Positions 1 to 13,093 of a stretch of DNA of 64,000 nt are shown in pieces (position 1 is the first letter of the stretch; each line of letters begins with the position of its first letter). Both the position numbers and the translations under genes were made by a program. The notes beneath the pieces were generated by a model. The model did not search any database. It saw nothing but the letters and a program-made list of their open reading frames with translations, and had not been told where the DNA came from. This DNA is from Amoebidium appalachense. Taxonomy: Eukaryota > Ichthyosporea. The stretch is taken from the NCBI GenBank assembly GCA_963693365.1, contig CAVNZM010000018.1, positions 868,001-932,000 of the forward strand, given 5' to 3'.

Positions 1-1193
<1,193 letters not shown>

Positions 1194-2453
1194 AGCGCCA
1201 CCTGCGCCCGCATAGGGCCGGCACCCCCGTCCGCACACACACAGGCCCGTCCTTCCACTGGCTTGCTGTGTGCCTGTTATCTCACAACTGCGCGCTGTGT
1301 GGCTAGCCCTGTGAGGCACTGCAACTCCAAGTTATGCTGTAACAGTGACTGCCTACTTTTCCAAGTGTTTAGGTGGCTCTGTAAGGCACTTGCTTGTTTC
1401 GCGTGATGCCCAAAGAGTGCTGTCGTGTACTTGAGCTAACTGGTCACACACTTCACACGCTACCAAAGGTTGCCGGCTCGCGATAGGACGAAGACGTGCA
1501 GCCTGCAGTTAGTTTCTAAATAATAATGATGGGCGTGTATATAGGTGACCAGTGCGATGTACTCTACGTGCTCAGTAGGGTGAGATATTTATTTTACGGC
1601 CACAAAAGTTCATTTTCGTTTTTCAAAGTTTTACGCAAATTGGCTTAATTGTTTTGCGATCATGGGGGTGTCCATTTAAGCCTATTTCATAAAGTTCAAA
1701 GTAGGCATAATAAAATTGTTTGAAAATTATTATAAAATAAAAAAAGCAATTGATTCTATTCTAAGTATATAGTTTTCTGTATTATATAGATTTTATTTGG
1801 TTTTATAATAGTCATAATGTATCTAACCAACGAACCTTGTTCACAAAAACTTCGCTCACAAAAACTTCGAGCCTCAAAAGGGGCTCAATGCAAGAGCCAG
1901 ATGTAGGGGGTAACAAGGAGCAAAGTTACCACTTGCTGATTGGTTGTGACGTTGCGACCAATCAGCATCAAATAGTTTGTGTACTGGCACGTATATAAAG
2001 CGCGCCCGTACGGACTCCAACAGCACAAGTCACGGTTGTTTCGTTCTGAATCTTCACCATTTTGTTTTCTCTTGTGTGTTTCTTCAGAAGTGTACAGAAT
2101 AGTGAATCTGCTATCATAGAAGCCTCTGTATCTATATTTAGTAGCGAAGGGCGCTGAGCAAGATAGCTTCGACCAGGCAAGGGTGCATCCTTGTGCAAGA
2201 AAGCCCAGGATAGCACTGTGACCAGTCCAGGCCGTGTAACCACATCCTTATTTCGCAACTCGGGATCCCACCGTTGTGTGTCGACTATTCCACTCTCTAA
2301 TTGTCTTCATCTTACTGAAACACAAGTGAGAACCACGCACTATTCGGTTCTAGTGCACACGGGCACTCGGTTTTGGCCCTAGACGTACCTGTGTTGCGGT
2401 CAGTGCGACCAAAGATGTGGAGCCAGCCCCCTGTGTGTGAGTGCTAGTGACCA
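1194..2453. promoter_or_regulatory. Divergent intergenic region MON2 / heparanase, with CCAAT pair and TATA box
   Basis: This 1.26 kb spacer has no convincing gene. Positions 1580-1830 are AT-rich. At 1935-1966 two CCAAT elements face each other as a perfect 10 bp inverted repeat (GCTGATTGGT / ACCAATCAGC) around TGTGACGTTGCG, whose TGACGT is CRE-like. A TATATAAA box follows at 1992-1999, oriented toward the heparanase-like gene. This predicts a start site near 2020-2030 and a 5' UTR of about 430 nt. Confidence 0.6.
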
Positions 2454-4341
2454 ATGGAGGGACGAGGGCTGCTCTCCAGCTCGAGCCTGGACACGGAGGA
2501 GTGGGAGATGCACCCGGTAGACGACGAATGTATGCCGCTGGGCCGGCGGCTCAGCTTTATGCGGAGGGGACGGCAGCCAGAAGCAGCGTACTGCAGTGGG
2601 GGCCGGCAGTATGCGCTGTGTGCCATGGGCACAGCCACGGTGCTGCTGGCACTCCTGATAGTGTTGGCCTTCCTCAGGCCTCCACCCTTCCCTGCACACC
2701 CGCCAGACGGCCACAATGTTCTTTCCCTACCGCCAACTGCTTTTGCAGCTTCACCGTTACCAAGCAGCAACGACAGAGACACAGAGACAGTGCACCTCTC
2801 TCTGGACGTGCAGGGGGGGCAGGCTGTGTCGTATGTGCGTGACGAGTATGTGTCCTACACGGTGGACACCTCACGCGACCGCAACTTTTTCAACACGTCG
2901 TTTGCTGACCCCCGCCTGAGGCAGCTGGCTGGGCTGCTGCAGCCAGCCATAGTGCGCATAGGAGGCACAGGCAACGACTTTCTGGTCTACCAGGTGCGTG
3001 CAGGCGCGGGGGGGGGGGAGGGGGGGGGGGGGGGGGGGGGGGTCACGAAGCGTTTTCTTGGTTATTCACTGAGGATTGCGTGTTCTGTGTGTATTAGGTT
3101 CTGGAGTGAGGGTTGCTTGGCTTGTGCTTCCTGTGCCTTAAGCTGGATGCGGGCACTCGGACCCGGATTCGCATACCTGCATGCCCGGACAAGCCGCGTT
3201 TACACACATGCACACGCGCGCGCGCGCGCGCACACGCACACACACACGCCCAAACCACTGTGCTTCCATACAAACTTGTGCACATGCACATCCAATGCTG
3301 GCACGTGTTGTTTACGTTTAAACTTTGTAGTCGTGTCGTTGGTTGGTATTCACTTTTACGGCAGCTTTTCTTGGCTGCGTAACTCTCCCCCCTCCCCCCC
3401 TCCCCCCCCCCCCTTCTTCCCCCCCCCCCCCCCCTCCCCTTCCCCCGCCTCCCCCACTTCCTCTAGAGTCCTCTCCTCCTTGCTTCCCCTCAACCGAAGG
3501 TTGCTGTATGATGCCTGTGCACGCCTGCCCTTTTGTTCCACTGTATGTCCAACCCACAACTGCATCACTCAGCTTCCCCACTTGGAGAATACTATGGCAC
3601 TCGGCATGTTTCTGGTGCATATTGCCGCCTGTACAGGCTCTTCCTGTCCACTCTTGTATGCAGGTAGGCAGAGCGTACAATACACACACGCACACAGGGT
3701 CGAGAGGGAATAGTGCTCACGGCACGTGTGTCTTCCCTAAGCATGTAGCAGGGGCACATGCAGCATGTCCCACTGCCTTGGTGCAGGCATTGGGCTGCAC
3801 GCAAGCAGGGTGCTGATGTGTGTGCTTGCAGGTGGGGCAGGAGAGCAACTGTGTGCCGGGCACAGGGGAGGGCTGGCGGGGGTTTGTACGTGAGTGCCTC
3901 AACATGACGCATTGGGACGACCTTGCAGGGTTTGTACAGGCCGCTGGGGCCCGGCTGGTGTTTGGGCTCAACGTGCTGTACCCACTAGCCCCACTGGACG
4001 AGAGGCCCCTGGGCACCAGGGTTTGGAATTCGTCCAATGCACGTGCGCTATTGGAGCACTGCATAGCAACGGGCATAGACATATATGGGCTGGAGCTGGG
4101 CAACGAGGAGAATCTGAGGTTCAGCCCAGAGCAGAATGCCGCATTCCTGGGCCAGCTGGCTGATATGCTGGAGGTGGGGGGACGGAAGTGGGGGAGCTGG
4201 GGGTGGGAATATGGTTCGAGAGCACATTGGGGGGGGGGAAGGGGGAGCAGCAGTAAGGAAGGGGGGGGGGGGGGGGGGGGGGGGAGGGGGGAGGGGGGGG
4301 GGAGTACGAATGTGGGAGGCAGGCGGTGGTGTGTGGTGATT

Positions 4342-4379
<38 letters not shown>

Positions 4380-4668
4380 GAGTTGGAGAGATTATTCAAC
4401 AAGCAGCTGAGGAGACAAGGCAGGGGGGGGGGGGGGGGGGAAGGGGGGCAAGGAATGGAGTAGAGGAGCCGGGTACTGGAGAATGAAGGTAAAGGGGGGG
4501 TGGCTAGGTGTGCAGACAGGAGCAGGGGGGAAGGGGGGACCGGGGGGGGGGGGGGGGGGGGGGGAGGGGAGGAGACGGTGGGAGATGGGGGGAGGGGGAG
4601 GGGGGCTGGATTGGGTGAATGCTGTGGCCAGGGCATTAGGCGCCATCTGTGTAGGGCTGTGACACTAC

Positions 4669-4721
<53 letters not shown>

Positions 4722-5435
4722 ACATGCCTGCCTGTATGGGGGGGGGGGGGGGGGCACATGCCTGCCTGTATGCTGACTGGTGGCTGTGCGCAGGAGCTGT
4801 ATCCCGACGCAGCCAAACGGCCCAAGCTGATTGCACCAGACCCCCACTCGTACATCTTCAGGGTACCCTCTGAGGCCACGAACTATCTGGGTCGGTTCCT
4901 GGACCGTGCAAAGCAGCACATAACGGCCGTGGCATACCACGAGTATGTGGGGGTGGAGGATGAGGCTAGCAGTCTCAATGCGAGTGTGCTGGACACAGGC
5001 CTAGCCAATGGCCTGATAGTGGCCAATGCCACAGCACTGCATGCCCCGAAGGCAGAGGTCTGGGTGGGGGAGTCGGCAAACAAGAACAGGGGGGTGGCAA
5101 CTGGGGGTTTACGTTTGGCGCGGCACTGTGGTACGTGGATGCGCTGGGGCTCAAGGCATCCATAGGCCACACGCTGCACCTGCGGCAGGACTTTGTGGGG
5201 GCATCGTATGCCCTGGTGGGCCCTGGCGGCAAGCCCAGGCTGGGCTTCTACACGGCCATGCTGGCTAAGCGCCTGCTGGGCAGGGGGGTGCTGGCAGCAA
5301 CACGCACGGTAGGTGCACACACGCGGAGGGCACAGGGAGGGGCAGTTATTGCGTTGTTTTGGCAAGGTGATAGGTGTGGTTGTGAAGGTGGATGGGCAGG
5401 GCATGGGCAGGGGGGTCCCGGGGGGGGGGGAGGGG

Positions 5436-5466
<31 letters not shown>

Positions 5467-6076
5467 AGGAGGAAGCAGTGGAGGGGGGGGGGGAGGGGGG
5501 AAGATAGGGCCGGGGAGGGGGAGGGGCTGGTGGGGGGGACCACCAAGTCACAACGTGGGTGTTGCCTTATTGGGATGCTGCCGTTGGGCACGGCACTTAA
5601 CAGCTGTCGTTATTTGTGGCTGTGTGTTAGGGTCACATGGCACCGTGTGCATTTATACTGGCTCAGGTGCACACATCCACCCACACCCACACACACCCTC
5701 CCCCCTGCAGGGCCCAGCATCCGGCAGCCGCCATGCACGCAGCTACACCTTCTGCCAACGCAACAGCACCCAGGGTGGTGTGGTGGTGCTATTGGTCAAC
5801 CTGGAGCTCAGGGCCACCCTTCAGGTCAATGTGACGATAGATGGCAGGCAGCAAATCAGGCACGAGTACCACCTGACTGCCCCCAGCCTGGCCTCAGGCT
5901 TCATGCTGTTGAACGGCAAGGTGCACCTGGGCCCAGGCGAGATCAATGCAGTCCCCGTGCACGTGCCACAGGCACCCACCCAGCCCGACCCAGCAAGCAG
6001 TGTGCTTGTGGCCCCGGCATCGTTTGCCTTTATCGTATATCCAGACGCACAGAGTCCCGCATGCATGCAGCAATAG
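2454..6076 (+). CDS. HPSE: Heparanase-like GH79 glycosidase, type II membrane protein
   Basis: Endo-beta-glucuronidase family GH79, which in animals cleaves heparan sulfate chains. Exons 2454-2993, 3832-4173, 4794-5308 and 5711-6076, all phase 0, give about 587 residues (human heparanase has 543). A short cytoplasmic tail is followed by a hydrophobic anchor near residues 57-76 (TATVLLALLIVLAF) rather than a cleavable signal. Family landmarks in order: VRIGGTGNDFLVY at the end of exon 1, WNSSNARALLEHC, the proton-donor motif LELGNE in exon 2, the nucleophile motif VWVGES in exon 3, then GFTFGAALWYVDALGL and the C-terminal beta domain ending SFAFIVYPDAQSPAC. Both catalytic glutamates are present. 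The reading frame slips by one base at the five-G run 5103-5107 (one G missing or two extra). Because the protein resumes exactly on the family pattern, I take this as a homopolymer error, although a young pseudogene is possible. Introns 1-3 are packed with sense-strand poly-G. Confidence 0.87.
2994..5710 (+). repeat. Poly-G and mixed low-complexity tracts in the heparanase introns
   Basis: Intron 1 has a G tract at 3009-3042, alternating CG/CA at 3205-3247 and C-rich tracts at 3386-3450. Intron 2 (4174-4793) is dominated by G tracts, the longest (about 49 G) at 4671-4719. Intron 3 has a long G tract around 5435-5466. Nearly all are G on the coding strand. Confidence 0.85.
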
Positions 6077-6338
6077 GGCTAGTGGCTGGCATGGGACTTG
6101 CAGGCATATGTACCACATAGAGGATGCGTGCTTGTGATTGTCTTCTGAAAGGGCGGGGGGAGGGCCGGGTGGGTGAGGGGGTTCTTGGTGGACCCGTTTT
6201 ATGAAGTGACTGTGTTTAAGTGGGTAGGTTGTTTCCAGTTTCCTTTTTTGGGTTGTACATAGGTGCCTTCATGGCTGTACATTTAAAGTGTTATGGGCAT
6301 GGTCCGTACGGGCATGCTGGTAGCACCCACTGCGGCGG

Positions 6339-6381
<43 letters not shown>

Positions 6382-7700
6382 GTCGTCGAATGTATGCTGC
6401 AGGGTTAATGTGGCAGTCTTCACAGAGGTACATGCACAACATCAGGGCATGGGCCCCGGCCATTAATAGTAGAGGGCCCAACGTATACATGGTTGAGCTA
6501 TTAATGGTACGGGGCACATGTGCTTGGAACTATGAATAGTGTAGGGCCAGTGGCCACACATGTATGGAACATTGAAGGTATGGGACTCAGGTACATGTGC
6601 AAGCCGTGTGCACATGATTGCCGTGGTTTGTTTGTGTGGCAGCCAGGGCATGCCATATATAAAATCAAACCAGACATGGCCTTAGACTCGGCCTGCACCA
6701 ATAAGGCCATGCTTGTGTTCATTGAGATGGCACCAGCCAGCTGATCAGCACGACTTCAGCGTGAACCTCTCAGCTGTGAAGTGCAACAAGGGGGCCCCGG
6801 GTTATGTAGCCCTCAATTTAAAACAATCGTAGCTTCGACCAGCTAAATTTCCCGTATATACTCTTCCCCCCACCCCCCTCCCCCCCCTCCACCCCCGCCT
6901 GCCCGCCGCCCCGCCCGAGGCCGATCAACAAAAAATATGACCACCGTATTCAAACTAGGAACATGAGGTCTAACAGCTGAAGTCTTCTTTCTGCCGACAG
7001 CTATGTGCGCACGTGTCTAATCAATGCCACCCTTGGAGGCCTCAGGTAGCCATTGTGAGGTGCTCTGTAGCCGTAAGTGGTGGCCAGCCTGCAAGGTAGT
7101 TTTCCAGATCCCCTTCATTGCCCAGGCAGCACCTGGCTCATGTGTACAACCAGTTTGGGCCAATTTACATTGGACTGCGCAGGCACGGGCGCCGGTCCAC
7201 CAGCCAGCAGATATGCGGTGGCTGCAGTGTCAGATGAGAATGGAGGGCAGACCCCAAGGGGGCTATAATGGACGGTCAGGCGTTAACAGGAGGCCATGTG
7301 CTTGGAAACCGCTCGTGGTCAGTGTGTGTGGCCCGTTGCACAGGGTGCTAGCAGTTGCCACCACATGTAGTCAGGGGACATCTTCAGGCAGGCTTGTGGA
7401 TCCATTGGTGCTGCTGCAAGCACAGCCAGCAGCCCAGCATGGCCAAGCCTAGGCGATACGCTAACCAACACCCTATGTGTGTGTGTGCATGCATGCATGC
7501 CTGCATGTGTGTGTGTGTGCGCGCGCGCGCACGTGTGTGTGCGTGTGTGTGTGCCTGTGTGCACGTGTGCGCGCGTGTGTGTTACTGTATGCACGAGTGT
7601 GTGGTGGTGGTTGTGGGGGGAGGTTGAGGCTACGGGAGTAATGGTGTGTGCTGGTGGTTGACAGCCCGCAGGAGGGGGTGGGGGTGGGGGTGGGGGTGGG
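6077..7700. other. Intergenic, no supported gene
   Basis: The stretch contains a G tract of about 40 nt at 6341-6380, a TA/C-rich segment near 6860-6900 and a mixed GT/GC tract at 7478-7600. Open frames here are short, overlap on both strands and show no recognisable family, so none is annotated. Confidence 0.5.
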
Positions 7701-7754
7701 GGGGAGGGAGAGGGGGGGGAGGGGCGCCGGGGGAAGGGGGGGAGGGGGGGGGGA

Positions 7755-8276
7755 GTGGAGGCCAAGCTTGGGAGGGAGGATACCGGTGTGTGTATGTGTG
7801 GCGCGCTGGTGGCTTTTGATGACCCTGAGATGGTCGGTTGGAAAGTCACCGACCAGCTGCACTTGCTCTGTCGCACTCCTCGCAGCGGCCGTGCCTCCCC
7901 CCCACCTGGGTCGCCCTCTCCCCAGCGGCGTGCTGACGGTGTAGACGTCCAAGAGCAGCTGCAGGCGCTTTCTGCCCAAGTGCAAGCCCTCTCTGTTGCC
8001 CAGTCTGGTCGCCCCAAGAAGCCCTCTGCCGGCGGCCTGCTGAGCACGCTGTCTGCGCGGGCAAAGGGCAAGGAGCCTGTCTATGCGTACGACACCGGCA
8101 GTGAAGACACCCCATCGTCGAGTGAGGATTCTGGGGGTGGTTGGTGGTGGTTGGGGGGGGAGGGGAAGAGGGTGAGGGGCAGCCTCAGAAGGTTAAGGGA
8201 GGGAGGGAAGGGGGGTAGGGGGGAGGGGGGGGGAGGAGTGGAGGAAGAGAGAGGGGAGAGTGAGAGAGAGACCTAG
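7755..8276 (+). CDS. Unidentified coding fragment with short coiled coil
   Basis: I do not recognise this protein. The plausible part is about 7886-8135, after a possible acceptor (cgcag at 7881-7885). It reads as a proline/arginine-rich start, then a heptad-like stretch VDVQEQLQALSAQVQAL, a basic KKPSAGGLLSTLSARAKGKE segment and an acidic serine tail DTGSEDTPSSSED. This composition is unlike the repeat-derived frames nearby. After 8135 the frame runs into G-rich low complexity. No upstream or downstream exon could be joined. It could be an exon of a larger gene, a gene fragment or the start of a retroelement gag-like protein. Confidence 0.3.
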   Translation: MEAKLGREDTGVCMCGALVAFDDPEMVGWKVTDQLHLLCRTPRSGRASPPPGSPSPQRRADGVDVQEQLQALSAQVQALSVAQSGRPKKPSAGGLLSTLSARAKGKEPVYAYDTGSEDTPSSSEDSGGGWWWLGGEGKRVRGSLRRLREGGKGGRGEGGGGVEEERGESERET

Positions 8277-8475
8277 GGAGAAAGAGAGAGACTCGGACTG
8301 TGTGTTTGTGTGTGTGTGTGTGTGCGCGCGCGCGAGCGTGCGTGTGCGTGCGTACGTGTGTGCATGTGTGCTTGTGCGTGTGTGAAAGAGACAGAGAGAT
8401 AGATAGAGACGGAGAGCTGTCGACAACGTGAGTGACTCAGAGATCGAGTGAGAAGAGAGAGAAAGACCCAAGCGT
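8160..8475. repeat. G/GA-rich and GT microsatellite block
   Basis: Runs of G and GGGA up to about 8240 are followed by GA repeats, (GT)n with GC steps at 8300-8380, and more GA repeats up to 8465. It directly precedes the piggyBac remnant. Confidence 0.8.
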
Positions 8476-8559
8476 CACTTCCCCCCGTCATAAGTTGCCC
8501 ATATCGGTGAAATTGTTGCGGGCCCAGTGCCACTACCATTACACACTGCCAAATCATTA

Positions 8560-11200
8560 TGTTCAATAGTCACTAATGATGCATCCGAAATGTACTCTGA
8601 TCGGAGAACTTAGCGGCCATAAGTACTCTGACCGCAGTACTTTAGGAATGCTTGTTTCGGAAGGATACCGCGAGCTATTGGGGCCCAGGAGCCCGCTTTT
8701 TTTTGTACAGCCAGTAAGAAAACATAAGTTTACACCTTTTTTGTCTTTGGTACGGTAACTAACAAGGCCTTCCCTAGCTTTTATTGGTTGCCGACGCTGT
8801 TGCAAGTTTTTGAATTCATGCTCGACAACAACATGATTCATGATCAAACGGACGAAACTTGCTGAGTCCGCGAACACAACAAGCCATGGGTTTCATGTGA
8901 AAGATGAGCGCCCAACATGGCCAAAACATTAGACCCAATAGAGTCACTTTATTCTGGAGCTCGTGTCTGTTGTTTTGCATACATATTTGACGGGGTTCAG
9001 GGGGAAGATTTCACAGATGACACCACACGTTGGTCTTACAAGAAGTTCGGCCTGAGTTGGGACACACAAATACTGGTTGGCACAGTAGTGAAACGATGCA
9101 AGACAAACGAAGGCAGTGAATGGAAAGTAAAGTTTGATTTTGACGGTACCACAGAAGTAGTTCTGCGCCATCAGCTAACTTTAATAGATGAAGAAGACAG
9201 TGAACACACAAGTAGCGAGCTAGAGAGTGATAGTGACGAAGATCCAGATGGAGACATCCAACAAGTAGAGATTCCTGTCACAGACAGTGAGAATGAAGAT
9301 GAGATAGAACTTGTAGATGAACAAGTAGAGTTACCTACCCCCACCGACCCCACGTGCACCTTGCAATGGACCATTCCAGATGAGCAAGTACTTGACAAAA
9401 GAACAGGCCCACGCAGAAAACCAGCCATTCCACTAGCACTAAACAAGCGCAAGAGTGTTCTGTGTTTGTTTGAACACTTCATGCCTATGGAGTATCTCTT
9501 CACAGCAGTCATTCCACTCACAAACGAAGTAGGTCGTGCACGTTACAAAAATTGGGTTGACTTAACCCCGGGTGAGCTACTTAGGTGGTTGGGTATGTGG
9601 ATTTACATGGCTGGAACATTCGAACCCGGTTAGGATGGCAAGCAAACCGTACCGACAGTTGGGAGCTGGAACAGGCACCACCTTGCGTCTTCTAACCCCA
9701 AGGGCCAACCCCACCCACCGTAACCCCAGAACGATCGTCGGAGACAGCTGGTTTGGGTCAGTAACCGGGACAAGGGAAGTGTACAAAATCGGATTCTACG
9801 CACTTTTCAATGTCAAAACCGCAACCAGAGACTTTCCCCTCAACATGTTGGACCTTCTATGTGAGGAAGGACGTGGTGTATGGTCGGAGGCAGTGTGCAG
9901 TGTGGACGGAGTAGACCTCGTTGCGGTGTTATGGAGAAACAAGAACTACAGTATGAAAGTGATCACCTCATGTTCAAGTACTCAGCCGGGTCAACCGAGA
10001 AAATCACGAAACGGAAATGACGTCCCCCAACCGAAAGCAGTCGAAGAATACTTCGAAAACTACAACATGGCCGATATATTCAACAAAACACGAATGTTAA
10101 ACGGCTCTGTGGACGAAGCCTTGGGCACTAAACGTCACCAACTCCGCACCTTTGGGGGGCTTCTGGGGTTTGTAGTAGCAAACGTACACTTTGCATACAG
10201 ATACTTTGGCAAATCCACAAACACGAGCATGGACACAAGGCGTGAGCTAGCAGAAGCACTCATATGCAACCCCCACCTGCCTGCACTAGAATACCCCCTT
10301 CCCCCTGCTGCTCCTGCCCCCCATGCTCTACACGGACACCAGCGTGCCAGAAAAGAAAGAAAAGGTAGATGCGTTCTCTGCTTTAGGAACAAAGGGGAAC
10401 GCCACCAGACACATACCTACTGCATCAAGTGTAATGTGTTTCTCTGCAATGATCAAACACGTGCATGCTTCGAAAACCACATCACACATGGTGTTCCTCC
10501 ACGCACACGCACCCAAGTCAACACAAACACAGGCCCGGTACGATCACGCAGAAACACTACACGTTAAAGTACCTTCTGCCCACTGGTCAGTTTCTGTACA
10601 TTGCGCAACACTCATTTGTCGTTTTCGGATTAGGGGTGATTTGTTTGGTTTTTATTCGTTTCTTCGAAACTGTTTGTGGTAACTAGATGCTAAAAGGGTT
10701 ATTTGAAGTGTGTGTACCGAAAAAAACGAATTTGAAAGCTGATGTCAATGTTTCTCAAACGAAAAATGCACCTGTGGTGCAAAAGCAACAACGTGAACGT
10801 TTAAAGTATGCATCTTTGGCACGCATTTGTAACAAGTTTGACGTTTTTCTTGGCTCAGGCCTATGGCCTCCCGGTGCCAGAACCCGTAAAGTGCAAAATA
10901 AGCCATACCAACAAGCATTCCGAGAAATTATTGTAGTCATGGGGTGCGCAAACACTACAAAGTTCTCCGTAAATTGAAGCTCAAAATCGTTGAATGCCTA
11001 CCATTACTTACTAAGCCACTACCCCGCCAAGAATTTTTCTACGGTTTTTTTGTGATGTGCTTGTTCCCTGTCATGTTAGGGTAAAATGGTGAGAAAAAGA
11101 GAGTAACACGTGCAAAACTGACCCTGCGCCAGGCGTTTTTATATGATGACGTCATACAGTACTCTGGTTGGAGCATTTATCGATTCAGGTCGGATCAGTG
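8560..11200 (+). mobile_element. Defective piggyBac-family DNA transposon
   Basis: The body is defined by two blocks of transposase coding sequence (8917-9633 and about 9620-10567) in different frames, followed by AT-richer sequence and another open frame at 10687-10977. The outer limits are approximate: I could not find a convincing terminal inverted repeat or flanking TTAA duplication by eye. The short string AGTACTCTG/TGTACTCTG occurs near both ends (8591, 8626 and 11158) and may mark terminal sequence. Codon use is more A-rich than in neighbouring host genes. Confidence 0.6.
8917..10567 (+). pseudogene. piggyBac transposase (DDE_Tnp_1_7), internally deleted
   Basis: A cut-and-paste transposase of the piggyBac superfamily. 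The first block (8917-9633, stop TAG) has an N-terminal domain with a long acidic stretch and ends at LLRWLGMWIYMAGTFEPG, typical of the region just before the catalytic core. The second block, in another frame from about 9620, resumes at NPVRMASKPYRQLG, then GDSWFGSVTG holding the second catalytic Asp (codon 9743-9745), VVANVHFAYRYF, and a C-terminal cysteine/histidine zinc domain (CVLCFRNKGERH, CIKCNVFLCND). The stretch that normally carries the first catalytic Asp is missing at the junction near 9625. The enzyme is therefore expected to be inactive. This is a relic or a non-autonomous element. Confidence 0.8.
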
Positions 11201-11343
11201 CTAAGCAATAGTTGTTAATATAATCCATAATTATAATAAACAGCACAACTCCCATGGAGCCCTCCTGTGTGATATCACAGCCAGGAGCAGTTGGGCGGGT
11301 GGGTGTCGGGCCGATGATGGTGGTGGTGGGGGAAGGGGGGGGT

Positions 11344-11376
<33 letters not shown>

Positions 11377-12641
11377 CATCAATCGATATAAAAGTTTAAA
11401 GCACCACCAACTGTAATTGACATGTGTCGGATAATATGACTGCATGACAGCCTCACGAGGGCATGAATATTCAATGTTAGGAGAAAGAAAATTTAAAGCA
11501 CACCGTGTCTCTTGCACAGCAAGTGCTCACGAGACTGTATTTCTTTTCAATCTGCAGGCCACGGCCCAATCGCAAGTCAGCCTATGAACTTTCTAAAACA
11601 GGAACACAAACACCATGCCAGCTAACCCGCACCCTACAAAGGTTTGTACATGTATCTTGCCCATACCGTTATGTAATACATCGTGGATTGATTTGGTCAC
11701 AAAATCACACACGAACCCATAAACACCAAAACTCTAAAAAGGAATGGTAAGCCTTAATGAATTTACCTACTATATAAGGCAATGTGATCTGCAGCTGAAA
11801 CCACGAGTATATTCACACTCTGTGTAAACACCTGACGTACACGTAGAAACTCTTGGTATTTATATTGCATATACATTGCAAATCTAGATCCCCATTATAT
11901 CGACGTAATCAGAACGGCAGACGACTATAATTTAAAGCAGAGGTATAGGTTGCAAACTTGCTATAAGCGAGAAACCCCAAATACAACACCCTCCCGACAT
12001 GTATGCACATACACACACGCACACACAACATGCACATACACACGCGCGCACAGACCCACACACATACACGCACGCGGGGCCAAAAAAAAAAAAAGAGAGA
12101 GAGACTGTTAAAAGAGAACGAAAAGGAAATGGCTCTACGAGGTTACATAACACTGATTAATGCTGAAAGGCAAAATCTAAAAAAAAATAAAAATAAAAAA
12201 AGCGGAAGGAGAAGAAGAAGGAGGAAAGAAAGAAAGAAGGCTTGTCTTTCGTAATGAGCTCAGTGATAGTTGTTTCCGCATATGTCTGTATCGAGCACTA
12301 CTGTGTGTGTAATTTGTATGAAGCGTGGAAACATTTCGATAGACTTACTGAGTATCATGAGTCACAATGATTTACTACGCCCTCGGCGTATGCGGTTGTA
12401 TGTGTGCATAATGACTCTATATAAAGCACCTGCAGGCGTATACTTATGACTAGCAACAGAGAGCCGTCCAGTTATTCTTTGCTGCGTGTGTGGTGTCAAC
12501 CCTCCACCTATCCCTGGGGACAACCGTGTTAGAAACAACCTTGGCATCTTTCCGCATGAAATAAAGTGACGGTGACGATCTAGCAATAGCTAAGAATGTC
12601 CCCCCCTCCCCCCCCCCCCCCTCCACCCCCCCCCCCCCCCC

Positions 12642-12680
<39 letters not shown>

Positions 12681-13093
12681 TCTCCACCTCCTTCCGCCCA
12701 CTCCACCCCATCTCCTTACACCAACAATTTTTCACCAATTTGAATGCAAAACAACTCCCCCCCTCCCCTCCCCCTACACCGGCAAACAACAAAAACAGTC
12801 AATAGACAGTTCCACCGCACCCACCCTAAGAAGGCTTACTAACCACCACTGATATACAGTATACACACAGAATACGCGCATGGGTAAGCATTCCGGAGCA
12901 CAATAACATGAGTTAAGAACAATAGCATCAGTACGTACCATTTGTTCATGCCTAAGGAACAATGCGATAAGCAGGAGAGTTTTTTGTGTCTAGGCAACAC
13001 TTGACGCATACTATTCCGCCATTATGAGCATGTCTATACAGTCCATAAGGTATAAAAATGTCAGGCCCAAAACAATAAAAAATCTGTTCTTAC
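10978..13093. other. Intergenic, no supported gene
   Basis: Contains a G tract near 11339-11375, CA/CG steps at 12003-12075, an A-rich segment near 12080-12240 and a C tract running into (CA)n at 12601-12680. Open frames are short and repeat-driven. Nothing else is supported. Confidence 0.5.

Noticed and set aside
5103-5107. Heparanase called as a pseudogene because of its frameshift
   Set aside because: Both catalytic glutamates and all splice sites are intact, and the same one-base homopolymer defect occurs in four other conserved genes, so an assembly error is more likely.
10687-10977. A 96-codon open frame after the piggyBac transposase as a separate gene
   Set aside because: No recognisable domain. 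It lies within the presumed transposon and may be a chance frame or degenerate element sequence.
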